Below are positions 36,583 through 46,047 of a stretch of 64,000 nt of DNA, one piece after another. The stretch's first letter is position 1. Each line of letters opens with the position of its first letter. Under the pieces are notes generated by a model that worked only from the letters and a program-made list of their open reading frames with translations, was not told the origin of the DNA and searched no databases. This stretch comes from Hyphomicrobiales bacterium (GTDB lineage: Bacteria; Pseudomonadota; Alphaproteobacteria; Rhizobiales; Rhizobiaceae): positions 1-64,000 of the forward strand of contig UBWZ01000003.1 of assembly GCA_900469345.1 (NCBI GenBank), written 5' to 3'. Position numbers and translations under genes: made by a program.

Positions 36583-37575
36583 ATGAAGAAAACCCTTTTG
36601 AGCCTTCTGGCCATGGCTGCCATGTCGACCACGGCGCTGTCGGCCGATGTGAAGCCGGCGCTCGTCTATGGAACTGGCGGCAAGTTCGACAAATCCTTTA
36701 ACGAGGCCGCCTATACGGGCGCCGAAAAGTTCAAGAAGGAAACCGGGATCGAATTCCGCGACTTCGAACCCACCAGCGACACGCAGGGCGAGCAGGCGAT
36801 CCGCAACTTCGCAAGCCGCGGCTACAATCCGGTCGTCGCCGTCTCCTTTGCCTGGACCTCGGCCATGGAAAAGGTCGCCGCCGAATTTCCTGACACCAAG
36901 TTCGCGATCGTCGATGCCTCGGTCGACCTGAAGAACGTCCGCTCGGTGCTCTACAAGGAAGAAGAAGGCTCGTATCTCGTCGGCGTGATGGCCGGCATGG
37001 CCTCCAAGACCGGCAAGGTCGGCTTCATCGGCGGCATGGACATCCCGCTCATCCGCAAGTTCGGCTGCGGCTACGTCCAGGGCGTCAAGGCTGCCAAGCC
37101 CGATGCACAGGTTTTCCAGAACATGACCGGCACCACCGGCGCGGCCTGGAACGATCCGGTGCGCGGCGGCGAACTCACCAAGAACCAGATCGATCAGGGT
37201 GCCGACGTGGTTTACGCGGCAGCCGGCGCGACCGGCCTCGGCGTGCTGCAGACGGCGGCCGACAACAAGAAGCTGTCGATCGGCGTCGACTCCAACCAGA
37301 ACTTCCTGCATCCGGGCTCTGTGCTGACCTCCATGGTCAAGCGCGTCGACCTTGCCGTCTACAACGCCTTCATGGACGTCAAGAACGACAAGTTCACCGC
37401 CGGCGTTCAGTCGCTCGGGATCAAGGAAGACGGCGTTGCCGCGGCCGTCGACGACAACAACAAGTCGTTGATCACGCCGGAAATTCAGGCTGCCGTGGAC
37501 AAGGCAAAGGCCGATATCATGTCGGGCAGCGTCAAGGTTCATGACTACATGACGGACAACTCCTGCCCTAAGTGA
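36583..37575 (+). CDS. BMP-family nucleoside-binding protein of an ABC importer
   Basis: Periplasmic receptor for nucleosides, 330 aa, with signal peptide MKKTLLSLLAMAAMSTTALSA. Family features: ALVYGTGGKFDKSFNEAAY near the mature start, VGFIGGMDIPLIRKFGCGY and AAGATGLGVLQTA. There is no lipobox, so it is a soluble periplasmic protein, unlike the lipoproteins of Gram-positives. The start was placed at ATG 36583 because the signal peptide begins there. Heads an operon with ATPase, two permeases, cdd, purine nucleoside phosphorylase, deoC and deoA, which points to nucleosides as substrates. Confidence 0.93.
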   Translation: MKKTLLSLLAMAAMSTTALSADVKPALVYGTGGKFDKSFNEAAYTGAEKFKKETGIEFRDFEPTSDTQGEQAIRNFASRGYNPVVAVSFAWTSAMEKVAAEFPDTKFAIVDASVDLKNVRSVLYKEEEGSYLVGVMAGMASKTGKVGFIGGMDIPLIRKFGCGYVQGVKAAKPDAQVFQNMTGTTGAAWNDPVRGGELTKNQIDQGADVVYAAAGATGLGVLQTAADNKKLSIGVDSNQNFLHPGSVLTSMVKRVDLAVYNAFMDVKNDKFTAGVQSLGIKEDGVAAAVDDNNKSLITPEIQAAVDKAKADIMSGSVKVHDYMTDNSCPK

Positions 37576-37588
37576 GCAGGGAATCTGG

Positions 37589-37619
37589 AGGGCGCGTGGC
37601 CATATAGGCCGTGCGCCCT
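37589..37619 (+). terminator. intercistronic stem-loop after the binding-protein gene
   Basis: Outer arms AGGGCGC and GCGCCCT with an inner GGCC/GGCC pairing and ATATA loop. Only two Ts follow, so probably a partial terminator or mRNA stabiliser between the abundant receptor and the ATPase. Confidence 0.5.
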
Positions 37620-37650
37620 TAATGTGTGGTAAGGGCGGAAGGGCGAAGCA

Positions 37651-39174
37651 TTGGGCCTCGGATCTGCGATCGAGCCTGCGATCGAGCTTGTCGGCATCGA
37701 TAAGAAATTCGGCGCGGTTCATGCGAACAAGAATATCAACCTGACGGTTGCCAAGGGCTCGATCCATGGCATCATCGGGGAAAACGGGGCCGGCAAGTCG
37801 ACCCTGATGTCGATCCTCTATGGCTTCTACCAGGCTGACCAGGGCGAGATTCGCGTCTCGGGTCGCCCGGTCGCCATCCGGGACAGTCAGGCCGCCATCG
37901 CCGCCGGCATCGGCATGGTGCATCAGCATTTCATGCTGGTCGAAAACTTCACCGTGCTCGAAAACGTCATGCTCGGGGCCGAGGGCGGCCAGCTTCTCGC
38001 CAAGGGCACCAGCAGCGTCCGCAAGGAGCTGAAGCGTCTGGAGAGCGACTACGGCATGGAGGTCGATCCCGATGCGGTGGTCGAGGAACTCCCGGTCGGG
38101 ACCCAGCAGCGCGTCGAGATCTTGAAGGCGCTCTATCGCGGCGCCGAGATCCTGATCCTCGACGAGCCGACCGGCGTGCTGACGCCGCCCGAGGCCGATC
38201 ACCTGTTCAAGGTGTTGCGGGTCCTGCGCGATCAGGGCAAAACCATCATCCTCATCACCCACAAGCTGCGCGAGATCATGGCGATCACCGATACAGTCTC
38301 GGTCATGCGCCGCGGCGAAATGGTGGCGACCCGCAAGACGGCCGAAACGACCGTCGAGGAGCTGGCGGAGCTCATGGTCGGGCGGCGCGTCCTGCTGCGG
38401 GTCGAAAAAGGCGATGCGGCTCCCGGCGAAGTGCTGATGTCCGTGCGCCATCTGACGGTCAAGGACAGCCGCGGCGTCGTCATGGTCGATGATGTCTCCT
38501 TCGATGTGCGGGCTGGCGAGATCGTCGGGATTGCGGGCGTCGCGGGCAACGGCCAGTCCGAACTTCTGGAAGCGATCGCCGGTATTCGCAAGCCGACCTC
38601 CGGTGAGATCTGGATCGACGGCAAGCCGGTCGCGGGTTTCGATCCCCGCCGGCTGCGCGACCTTGGTCTTGCCCATATTCCCGAAGATCGCCACCACATG
38701 GGTCTCGTGCTCAAGTTCGAGGAAAACGAGAACGCCATCCTCGGCTACCACCGCGACCGGCGCTTCGGGCGCGGGCCGATGCTCGATCTCGATGCCGTCC
38801 GCAAGGAAGCTGAAGAGAAGATTGCCAAATACGATATCCGGCCGCCCAATGCGCGGCTGCGCACCGCCAATTTCTCCGGCGGCAACCAGCAGAAGATCGT
38901 CGTGGCCCGCGAGATCGAACGTGATCCGAAGATGCTGTTGATCGGCCAGCCGACCCGCGGCGTCGATATCGGCGCCATCGAATTCATCCACAAGCGTATC
39001 ATCGACATGCGGGACGCCGGCAAGGCCGTTCTCCTGGTTTCGGTCGAGCTGGACGAGGTCCGCTCTCTGTCCGACCGGATCCTGGTCATGTTTGCCGGCA
39101 AGATGGTCGGCGAAAAGCCCGGCGATGCAAGCGAGCAGACCCTGGGGCTGATGATGGCCGGAATTGCCGCATGA
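37651..39174 (+). CDS. nucleoside ABC importer, double ATPase subunit
   Basis: 507 aa with two ABC domains of the sugar/nucleoside type. Domain 1 has Walker A GENGAGKST and Walker B LILDEPTGVLTP. Domain 2 has a degenerate Walker A (GVAGNGQSE), as is normal in this family, and signature FSGGNQQK. The start is TTG at 37651 (GLGSAIEPAIELVGI) with GGAAGG upstream; no ATG lies near. It follows the binding-protein gene by 75 bp and precedes the first permease by 73 bp. Confidence 0.92.
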   Translation: MGLGSAIEPAIELVGIDKKFGAVHANKNINLTVAKGSIHGIIGENGAGKSTLMSILYGFYQADQGEIRVSGRPVAIRDSQAAIAAGIGMVHQHFMLVENFTVLENVMLGAEGGQLLAKGTSSVRKELKRLESDYGMEVDPDAVVEELPVGTQQRVEILKALYRGAEILILDEPTGVLTPPEADHLFKVLRVLRDQGKTIILITHKLREIMAITDTVSVMRRGEMVATRKTAETTVEELAELMVGRRVLLRVEKGDAAPGEVLMSVRHLTVKDSRGVVMVDDVSFDVRAGEIVGIAGVAGNGQSELLEAIAGIRKPTSGEIWIDGKPVAGFDPRRLRDLGLAHIPEDRHHMGLVLKFEENENAILGYHRDRRFGRGPMLDLDAVRKEAEEKIAKYDIRPPNARLRTANFSGGNQQKIVVAREIERDPKMLLIGQPTRGVDIGAIEFIHKRIIDMRDAGKAVLLVSVELDEVRSLSDRILVMFAGKMVGEKPGDASEQTLGLMMAGIAA

Positions 39175-39247
39175 AATGTTATGAAGAAACGGTCAAGATG
39201 ATCAGCAAGCGCGCGTCAGGCGACGGCTCGAACGGCGAGGGCGTGGC

Positions 39248-40354
39248 ATGAGCACCGCCTCCGTTCAGCTCCCGGGTTGGATCAACTACGGCGTCATCCC
39301 GTTGATCAACCTCGTCCTCGCCTTCTTCTTTTCCGGCCTCGTGGTCTGGGCGATCGGCGAAAATCCGTTCGAGGCCCTGCAGCTCCTGCTGGTCGGCGCG
39401 CTCGGTCGCGGCGAAGGCATCGGTTTCACCCTGTTTTATACGACGAGCTTCATCTTCACCGGCCTCTCGGTCGCCGTGGCGATCCATGCCGGTCTGTTCA
39501 ACATCGGTTCGGAAGGCCAGGCCTATCTCGGCGGTCTGGGCGCCGCGCTGGTGGCGCTGTCGCTTGATCGATACGTGCCCTGGTATGTGACCATGCCGTT
39601 TGCGGTGATCGGTTCGGCCCTGTTCGGCGCGGCCTGCGCTGCCATCCCGGCCTGGCTGCAGGCCAAGCGCGGCAGCCATATCGTCATCACCACCATCATG
39701 TTCAATTTCATCACCTCGTCGCTGATGAACTACCTGCTGGTGCATCTGCTGATCGTGCCCGGCAAGATGGCGCCGGAAACCCGCACGTTTCTCCCGGGCG
39801 GGCAATTGCCCAAGCTGGATTGGCTGATCGCCCTGTTCGGCGGCAAGCTCGGTGCGGCACCCCTCAACTTCTCCTTCCTGATCGCCCTTGTCATGTGCTT
39901 CCTGATCTGGGTCCTGGTCTGGCGCACCAAGCTCGGCTACGAAATGCGCACACTTGGCGTCAGTCCCTCCGTTGCCGTCTATGCTGGCATTCCCTATGCC
40001 CGGATCGTCATGATCGCGATGCTGATCTCGGGTGGTCTCGCCGGCATGATGGCACTGAACCCGGTCATGGGGGCGTCCGGCCGGCTGCAGATCGAATTCG
40101 TCGGCGGCGCCGGCTTCGTCGGCATCGCCGTCTCGCTGATGGGGCGCAATCATCCCGCCGGCATCGTGCTGTCCGCCTTGCTGTTCGGGATCCTCTACCA
40201 AGGCGGCGCCGAACTCTCCTTTGATATGCCGAGCATCACCCGCGACATGATCGTCGTCATCCAGGGTCTGGTCATCCTGTTTGCCGGTGCGCTGGAATAC
40301 ATGCTGCGGCCGGCCATCGTCCGGCTCTACCAGCAGGTCGGAGGAGGCAGATAG
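39248..40354 (+). CDS. nucleoside ABC importer permease 1
   Basis: Inner-membrane permease of 368 aa with about nine to ten hydrophobic segments, BPD_transp_2 type. The family stretch SEGQAYLGGLGAAL lies near residue 88. ATG 39248 follows a GAGGGC run. It is four bases from the second permease gene, and the two presumably form the membrane channel as a heterodimer. Confidence 0.92.
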   Translation: MSTASVQLPGWINYGVIPLINLVLAFFFSGLVVWAIGENPFEALQLLLVGALGRGEGIGFTLFYTTSFIFTGLSVAVAIHAGLFNIGSEGQAYLGGLGAALVALSLDRYVPWYVTMPFAVIGSALFGAACAAIPAWLQAKRGSHIVITTIMFNFITSSLMNYLLVHLLIVPGKMAPETRTFLPGGQLPKLDWLIALFGGKLGAAPLNFSFLIALVMCFLIWVLVWRTKLGYEMRTLGVSPSVAVYAGIPYARIVMIAMLISGGLAGMMALNPVMGASGRLQIEFVGGAGFVGIAVSLMGRNHPAGIVLSALLFGILYQGGAELSFDMPSITRDMIVVIQGLVILFAGALEYMLRPAIVRLYQQVGGGR

Positions 40355-40357
40355 GTC

Positions 40358-41329
40358 ATGGACTATTTCGATATCCTCATCAGCATCCTCGGTTCGGCCA
40401 TCCGGCTCTCCATCCCGCTGCTGTTCACCGCGCTGGCGGGGCTCTTTTCCGAACGTGCCGGCATTTTCGACATCGGGCTGGAAGGCAAGATGCTCGCCTC
40501 GGCCTTTGCGGCCGCCTGCGTTGCCCATCTGACCGCCGATCCATGGCTCGGCCTGCTCGCCGGCATCCTCGTCTCGATCGCCGTCTCCCTCATTCACGGC
40601 TTTGCCTCGATCACCAATCGCGGCAACCAGATCGTTTCGGGCGTGGCGCTCAACTTCGTCGCCGCGGGGTTGACGGTGGTGCTCGGCCAGGCCTGGTTCG
40701 GCCAGGGCGGACGCACGCCTCAGGTGCCGACCGAGGGACGGTTCTCGTCCATCATCCTGCCCGGCGCAGATGCCGTGCGGGGCGTGCCGTTCATCGGTCC
40801 GCTCTACGCCAATGTCATCTCCGGCAACAACATCCTCACCTACATCGCATTTCTGATGGTACCCCTGTCCTGGTGGGTTCTCTATCGCACCCGCTTCGGC
40901 CTGCGCCTGCGCGCCGTCGGTGAAAATCCCGGCGCCGTCGACACCGCCGGCATCTCGGTCACCTGGCTGCGCTACCGGGCGCTGATCGTCACCGGCTTCC
41001 TGGCGGGTTTTGCCGGCACCTATCTTTCGATCGCCCAGTCGGCTGCCTTCATCAGCAACATGTCAGCCGGCAAGGGCTACATCGCGCTCGCAGCACTGAT
41101 CTTTGCCAAGTGGAAGCCCGTGCCGGTCATGTTCGCCTGCCTGCTGTTCGGGTTCCTCGATGCTTTCGCCAATTTCATGCAGGGCAAGTCCGTGCCGCTG
41201 ATCGGCGAGGTGCCGGTGCAGATCTTCCAGGCGCTGCCCTATATCCTCACCTGCATTCTGCTGGCGGGCTTCATCGGCATCGCGCGGCCGCCGAAGGCCG
41301 GCGGCGTCCCCTACACCAAGGAGCGGTAA
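40358..41329 (+). CDS. nucleoside ABC importer permease 2
   Basis: Second membrane subunit, 323 aa, about eight to nine hydrophobic segments. Shares the family motif GLFSERAGIFDIGLEGKML near residue 30 and GENPGAVDTAGI near 190. Three bases separate it from cdd, which supports one transcript. Confidence 0.93.
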   Translation: MDYFDILISILGSAIRLSIPLLFTALAGLFSERAGIFDIGLEGKMLASAFAAACVAHLTADPWLGLLAGILVSIAVSLIHGFASITNRGNQIVSGVALNFVAAGLTVVLGQAWFGQGGRTPQVPTEGRFSSIILPGADAVRGVPFIGPLYANVISGNNILTYIAFLMVPLSWWVLYRTRFGLRLRAVGENPGAVDTAGISVTWLRYRALIVTGFLAGFAGTYLSIAQSAAFISNMSAGKGYIALAALIFAKWKPVPVMFACLLFGFLDAFANFMQGKSVPLIGEVPVQIFQALPYILTCILLAGFIGIARPPKAGGVPYTKER

Positions 41330-41332
41330 TTC

Positions 41333-41740
41333 ATGTCGGACGAAACCTCGCCCCGGGAGCTTTTCGAATCGGCCCGCAAGGCCATGGCGAGGGCGCATGC
41401 GCCCTATTCGAAATTCCCGGTCGGCGTCGCTTTGCGGGCAGACGACGGCAACGTCTATCTTGGTGCCAATGTCGAGAACCTGTCTTTCCCCCAGGGCTGG
41501 TGCGCCGAACCGACGGCGATCGGCGCCATGGTCATGGGTGGCGGCCGGAAAATCGTCGAGCTCGCCGTGATTGCCGAAAAGCTGGCGCTCTGCTCGCCCT
41601 GCGGCGGCTGCCGGCAGAAGATCGCCGAATTCGCCTCGGCGGACACCCGCGTCTATCTGTGCGACGACGCCGGCGTGCAGAAGACGGTCACCATGGCCGA
41701 GCTTCTGCCCTACGCCTTCGATACGGACGTGATCGGATGA
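41333..41740 (+). CDS. cdd: cytidine deaminase
   Basis: Zinc enzyme converting (deoxy)cytidine to (deoxy)uridine. 135 aa, the homotetrameric short form. Catalytic Glu and zinc Cys are in WCAEPTAI, and the other two zinc cysteines in PCGGCRQKIAEF. The NVENLSFPQGW segment before CAE is shorter in resemblance than the common NVENASYG. Overlaps the next gene by 4 bp (ATGA). Confidence 0.94.
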   Translation: MSDETSPRELFESARKAMARAHAPYSKFPVGVALRADDGNVYLGANVENLSFPQGWCAEPTAIGAMVMGGGRKIVELAVIAEKLALCSPCGGCRQKIAEFASADTRVYLCDDAGVQKTVTMAELLPYAFDTDVIG

Positions 41741-42525
41741 GACGCATAATCGACCTGCTCGTCGAACGGCTGAATGGGCTGGTTCCCCGCCATGCGGTGG
41801 TTCTGGGCTCCGGGCTCGGCACGCTGGTCGACCATGTAACGGACCAGGTCCGCATCCCCTATGCCGAACTTGAGGGTTTCCCTGTAAGCGGCGTGACCGG
41901 TCATGCTGCGGAACTGGTGGCGGGTTATCTTGGGCGCGAGCCGGTCATCATGCTATCTGGCCGCTCGCACTACTACGAAAAGGGCGATTCCCGGGCCATG
42001 CGCCTGCCGCTCCAGGTGCTGATGGGACTCGGCGTCCAGTCGCTCATCCTCACCAACTCGGCCGGCTCCGTGCGCGAAGACATGCCCCCCGGCTCGGTCA
42101 TGCAGATCACCGACCATATCAACTATTCCGGCATGAACCCGCTGATCGGCGAGGAAGGCGATCGGCGCTTCGTCGGCATGACGACGGCCTACGATCCGGA
42201 ATTGGCGCTGGCCATGCGCAACGCCGCGATCCGCAGCGGCATCCCTCTGTTTGCCGGCGTCTACATGTGGTTCTCGGGCCCGAGCTTCGAAACCCCGGCG
42301 GAAATTCGCATGGCGCGGATCCTCGGCGCCGATGCGGTCGGCATGTCGACCGTACCGGAGGTCATCCTGGCCCGCTATTTCGGCCTCAAGGTTGCGGCGG
42401 CTTCGGTGGTCACCAATTACGCGGCCGGCATGACCGGCGCCGAATTGAGCCACGAAGAGACCAAGGATGTGGCACCGCTCGGCGGCGCGCGTCTCGCCAC
42501 CATCCTCAGGGAAATGCTCGCCTAA
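41737..42525 (+). CDS. purine nucleoside phosphorylase (trimeric type)
   Basis: Splits purine (deoxy)nucleosides with phosphate. 262 aa; phosphate-binding VLGSGLGTLVD near residue 22, GRSHYYE, TNSAGSV, and the base-binding motifs GPSFETPAEIR (Glu) and TNYAAGM (Asn), the pair that gives 6-oxopurine (inosine/guanosine) preference. The ATG overlaps the cdd stop by 4 bp; the longer open frame runs back through cdd and permease 2 and is not coding. Confidence 0.93.
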   Translation: MRRIIDLLVERLNGLVPRHAVVLGSGLGTLVDHVTDQVRIPYAELEGFPVSGVTGHAAELVAGYLGREPVIMLSGRSHYYEKGDSRAMRLPLQVLMGLGVQSLILTNSAGSVREDMPPGSVMQITDHINYSGMNPLIGEEGDRRFVGMTTAYDPELALAMRNAAIRSGIPLFAGVYMWFSGPSFETPAEIRMARILGADAVGMSTVPEVILARYFGLKVAAASVVTNYAAGMTGAELSHEETKDVAPLGGARLATILREMLA

Positions 42526-42641
42526 CCGGTGGCCGGTCGCGCCCGCGCCTGCTATCAGGGGACGGGTCGGCTCAAGGCGGCTTGCATCTAATCGGTTGAA
42601 CGATAAATATGGCGCCTGTCTGAAGCAAAGCGGAGGCGACC

Positions 42642-43412
42642 ATGGAACTTCAAAGCCCGCGCGAGGCGGCGGCTTTCGCCCTGTCTCTCCTCGATCTTAC
42701 CAATCTGCGCGATGACTGCGACGAGGCAGCGATCGACAAGCTTTGCCTGCGCGCCCAGACCTCCCATGGCAATGCGGCGGCCATCTGCATCTGGCCGCGC
42801 TTCGTGGCGCAGGCTCGGCAGATCCTCGGTGCCGGACATCCCGTGAGGATCGCGACCGTGGTCAATTTCCCGTCCGGCGCGCTGTCGGTCGGGGAGGTGC
42901 TGCATGAGACGCGGCGCGCCGTGGAGGACGGAGCCGACGAGATCGATCTCGTCATTCCCTATCGGGCGCTGATCGCCGGCGATGAAGCCGCCGTGACGAC
43001 GATGGTGGAGTCGGTCCGCAAGGCCTGCCCGCAATCCTGCCTGAAGACGATCCTCGAGACGGGCGAGTTGAAGGACAGCGCTTTGATCCGCAAGGCGTCG
43101 CGTCTGGCCATCGATGCGGGGGCTGACTTCATCAAGACGTCGACCGGCAAGGTCACGGTCAACGCGACGCTCGAGGCGGCCGACATCATGCTTCAGGCCA
43201 TTCGCGATTCAAAGCGCAGTGTCGGCTTCAAGCCGGCCGGCGGCATCGCCACGGTCGGCGACGCGGAGCTTTATCTGCGGTTGGCCGAAACCGTCATGGG
43301 ACCCAACTGGATCATGCCCTCCACCTTCCGGTTCGGGGCCTCAAGCCTGCTCGACGACATTCTGGCGGTGCTGAGCGGCAACCCGTCCGTGCGCGCTTCG
43401 GCCGGCTATTGA
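42642..43412 (+). CDS. deoC: deoxyribose-phosphate aldolase
   Basis: Cleaves deoxyribose 5-phosphate to glyceraldehyde 3-phosphate and acetaldehyde. 256 aa, E. coli-type class. The Schiff-base Lys is in FIKTSTGKV and the second active-site Lys in VGFKPAGGI; the NFPSG motif is near residue 73. It lies 116 bp after the phosphorylase gene and four bases before deoA. Completes deoxynucleoside breakdown with DeoA, the phosphorylase and DeoB. Confidence 0.95.
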   Translation: MELQSPREAAAFALSLLDLTNLRDDCDEAAIDKLCLRAQTSHGNAAAICIWPRFVAQARQILGAGHPVRIATVVNFPSGALSVGEVLHETRRAVEDGADEIDLVIPYRALIAGDEAAVTTMVESVRKACPQSCLKTILETGELKDSALIRKASRLAIDAGADFIKTSTGKVTVNATLEAADIMLQAIRDSKRSVGFKPAGGIATVGDAELYLRLAETVMGPNWIMPSTFRFGASSLLDDILAVLSGNPSVRASAGY

Positions 43413-43416
43413 AGCC

Positions 43417-44727
43417 ATGATCCCGCAGGAGATCATACGCCGAAAGCGGGATGGTGCGGCACTGTCCGGCAAGGAGATCGCCGGCTTCATCGAGGGGCTG
43501 ACAAGCGATCGCGTGTCGGACGCCCAAGCCGCGGCATTCGCCATGGCTGTGTTCTTTCAGGGCATGTCCCGAAACGAGACGATCGACCTGACGATTGCCA
43601 TGCGCGATTCCGGTACAGTCCTCGACTGGTCGGGTCTATCCGTTCCCGTAGTCGACAAGCATTCGACGGGTGGGGTCGGCGACAATGTATCGCTGATGCT
43701 TGCGCCGATACTGGCGGCCTGCGGCCTCGCCGTGCCGATGATCTCCGGCCGTGGCCTCGGGCACACCGGTGGTACTCTCGATAAGCTTCAGTCTATTCCA
43801 GGGTATGAGATCGCGCCTCAGGCGGAGCAGTTTCGCCGTGTCGTCGCCGATGCTGGCTGTGCCATTGTGGGGCAGACGGCCGACCTCGCGCCGGCTGACC
43901 GGCGGCTCTATGCGGTCCGCGATGTCACCGCCACGGTGGAATCGGTGCCGCTGATCACAGCCTCCATCCTCTCCAAGAAGCTGGCAGCCGGGCTCCAGAC
44001 CCTTGTTCTCGATGTCAAGCTCGGCAACGGCGCCTTCATGCAGAGTGCGGAAGAGGCCCGCACCCTTGCGCAGTCGCTGGTCGAGGTCGCCAATGGCGCT
44101 GGCCTGAAGACCACGGCACTGATCACCGACATGAACCAGCCGCTGGCGGATGCCGCCGGCAATGCGCTCGAGATCGTAAATTGCGTCGATTTTCTTGCCG
44201 GGAGGAAAAAGGGCACCCGGCTGGAAGCCGTGGTCCTGGCTCTTGCAGCCGAACTTCTGGTGCAGGCCGGCGCGTCGACGGATCTGGCGCGGGCGCATGC
44301 CATGGCAGCGGACACGATCGCCTCCGGCCATGCCATGGAGCGGTTCGGGCGCATGGTGCATGGTCTGGGCGGCCCGGCCGACGTCTGCGAGCGGCCGGCC
44401 GATTATCTGCAGCGCGCCCCGGTTCAACTCACGGTGGTGGCACCGCGCGATGGCTACCTTGCCGCCTGCGAGACCCGGCAGCTCGGCATGCTCGTGGTGT
44501 CTCTCGGAGGCGGTCGGCGGCAGGCGCAGGATCCGATCGATCACCGCGTCGGTGTTGCAGATCTCGTCCCGCTCGGCGAAAAGCTTGGCCGTGGACAGCC
44601 CATCGCCACCGTGCACGCGGCAGACGAGGCGGCAGCACGACAGGCGCAGGCCGAGTTGCTGCGGATCTATGCGATCGCCGACGAAGCGCCGCAAGCCTCG
44701 CCCGTTGTCAGCGAGAGAATTGCCTGA
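43417..44727 (+). CDS. deoA: thymidine phosphorylase
   Basis: Phosphorolysis of thymidine and deoxyuridine. 436 aa. The phosphate/substrate loop KHSTGGVGDNVSLML is near residue 83, followed by SGRGLGHTGGTLDKLQSIPG, and the dinucleotide-like SILSKKLAAG. The start ATG is four bases after deoC. Last gene of the plus-strand nucleoside operon; it abuts the convergent aspartic protease gene. Confidence 0.95.
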   Translation: MIPQEIIRRKRDGAALSGKEIAGFIEGLTSDRVSDAQAAAFAMAVFFQGMSRNETIDLTIAMRDSGTVLDWSGLSVPVVDKHSTGGVGDNVSLMLAPILAACGLAVPMISGRGLGHTGGTLDKLQSIPGYEIAPQAEQFRRVVADAGCAIVGQTADLAPADRRLYAVRDVTATVESVPLITASILSKKLAAGLQTLVLDVKLGNGAFMQSAEEARTLAQSLVEVANGAGLKTTALITDMNQPLADAAGNALEIVNCVDFLAGRKKGTRLEAVVLALAAELLVQAGASTDLARAHAMAADTIASGHAMERFGRMVHGLGGPADVCERPADYLQRAPVQLTVVAPRDGYLAACETRQLGMLVVSLGGGRRQAQDPIDHRVGVADLVPLGEKLGRGQPIATVHAADEAAARQAQAELLRIYAIADEAPQASPVVSERIA

Positions 44728-45246
44728 TCACTGGTTGAGCGTCAGGCTGCCATCCTGCGCCTGATAGGATTTCAGCTTCTTGAGGAAGCTCATTCCGACC
44801 AGCGTTTCCGACAGCGCCTTGTCGCGCAACACCATGGCATCAACGTCACGCACCCGCACGCTGCCGATCTCGACCCGGTCCAGAACCACATGGGCGCCAT
44901 CGGTCGCGCCGTTGGCGGTGGAGATCTTGTAGCGGAAGTCGAGGCCGTTGCCGGAAAAGCCAAGTCTCCTCGCCGTGCTCTCGTTGATGGCGATCAGCGA
45001 CGCGCCGGTATCGACCACGCCGTCCACCGGTTTGCCGTTGATCCGGAACGTGCCGTTGAAGTGGCCGCGGCTGTCCGCCTGCAGCCGGACACGCCCGCTG
45101 CCGGTCGAAGCCTGCTGCGGCTTCGGGCTGGCGGGCTCGGCGATGGCCGCGATCGGTGCCGGCGCATCCTTGGAGGGTATGAGCCTCGGGACCTGGGTCG
45201 CCAGGAGGGCGATCACGGCCGCAAGGATGACGGTGCGCAGGAGCAT
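44728..45246 (-). CDS. membrane-anchored retropepsin-like aspartic protease
   Basis: 172 aa with an N-terminal signal anchor (MLLRTVILAAVIALLATQVP), an Ala/Pro-rich spacer (about 25-50), and one retropepsin-like domain with the catalytic motif GVVDTGASLIAI near residue 78 and a hydrophobic-Gly segment VGMSFLKKL near 150. This is the TIGR02281-type clan AA protease found in many alphaproteobacteria, acting as a homodimer; substrate unknown. It lies tail to tail with deoA, the two stop codons adjoining. Confidence 0.85.
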   Translation of the reverse strand: MLLRTVILAAVIALLATQVPRLIPSKDAPAPIAAIAEPASPKPQQASTGSGRVRLQADSRGHFNGTFRINGKPVDGVVDTGASLIAINESTARRLGFSGNGLDFRYKISTANGATDGAHVVLDRVEIGSVRVRDVDAMVLRDKALSETLVGMSFLKKLKSYQAQDGSLTLNQ

Positions 45247-45297
45247 CAGGGGTTTCTCGCGTGACGACTTAGCTCTAGCGCAATCCCGTAACGAAAG

Positions 45298-45322
45298 CGG
45301 CCCGTCCTGCGCGAACGGGCCG
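45298..45322 (-). terminator. hairpin after upp
   Basis: Arms CGGCCCGT and ACGGGCCG (8 bp, perfect) around a 9-base loop; CTTTCG follows on the minus strand. It ends the deoB-add-upp unit before the protease gene. Confidence 0.5.
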
Positions 45323-45358
45323 TCCTAAATGAAAGCTTGGTAAGCGATCCTTGAAGAT

Positions 45359-45988
45359 CTACTTCGTGCCGTACATCCGGTCGCCCGCATCCCCGAGACC
45401 GGGCATGATATAGCCCTTCTCGTTGAGGTGGCTGTCGATCGAGGCCGTATAGATCTTCACGTCGGGATGGGCGTGCTGGAAGTTCCGGATGCCTTCCGGC
45501 GCCGCCAACAGGCAGAGGAAACGGATGTTCCTGGCGCCCCGTTCCTTCAGCTTTTCGATCGCAGCGATCGCCGAGTTGCCCGTGGCCAGCATCGGATCGA
45601 CGACGATCAGCAGGCGCTCGTTGAGGTCTTCGGGAGCCTTGAAGTAATATTCGACGGGCTGCAGCGTATCGTGGTCGCGGTAGAGGCCGATATGCGAGAC
45701 GCGGGCCGAAGGAACGAGCTCCAGCATCCCTTCGAGCAGCCCGTTGCCGGCCCGCAGGATCGACACGAACACGAGCTTCTTGCCTTCGACGATCGGCGCC
45801 TGCATCTCGGTCAGCGGCGTTTCGATCGCTTCCAGGGTGAGTTCGAGGTCGCGCGTCACTTCATAGCAGAGAAGCATGGAGATTTCGCGCAGGAGCCGCC
45901 GGAATCCGGCCGTCGATGTCTCCTTCTTGCGCATGATCGTCAGCTTGTGCTGCACGAGGGGGTGATCGATGACTGTGACGCCGTCCAT
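45359..45988 (-). CDS. upp: uracil phosphoribosyltransferase
   Basis: Salvages uracil to UMP with PRPP. 209 aa. The PRPP loop is [18 protein letters not shown] near residue 130, and the uracil-binding end is [21 protein letters not shown] 45988 with AGGAAATC upstream. It is the last gene of the leftward deoB-add-upp group, 59 bp after add. Confidence 0.96.
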   Translation of the reverse strand: MDGVTVIDHPLVQHKLTIMRKKETSTAGFRRLLREISMLLCYEVTRDLELTLEAIETPLTEMQAPIVEGKKLVFVSILRAGNGLLEGMLELVPSARVSHIGLYRDHDTLQPVEYYFKAPEDLNERLLIVVDPMLATGNSAIAAIEKLKERGARNIRFLCLLAAPEGIRNFQHAHPDVKIYTASIDSHLNEKGYIMPGLGDAGDRMYGTK

Positions 45989-46047
45989 GAGATTTCCTCG
46001 TTCTTGTTTCTCTCTTCATCCCGGAAAATTGCCGTTTCCGCAAGACG

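Noticed and set aside
36415..38991. 858-codon open frame on the minus strand
   Set aside because: It lies fully antisense to the BMP binding-protein and ATPase genes, whose products have clear motifs. Long antisense frames are expected in GC-rich, codon-biased DNA.
39179..40597. 472-codon minus-strand frame
   Set aside because: Antisense to permease 1; very high Asp, His and Gln content is an artefact of complementing hydrophobic codons.
42526..42641. possible terminator between the phosphorylase gene and deoC
   Set aside because: I looked for a hairpin with T-run and found none; the gap is probably just an untranslated spacer.
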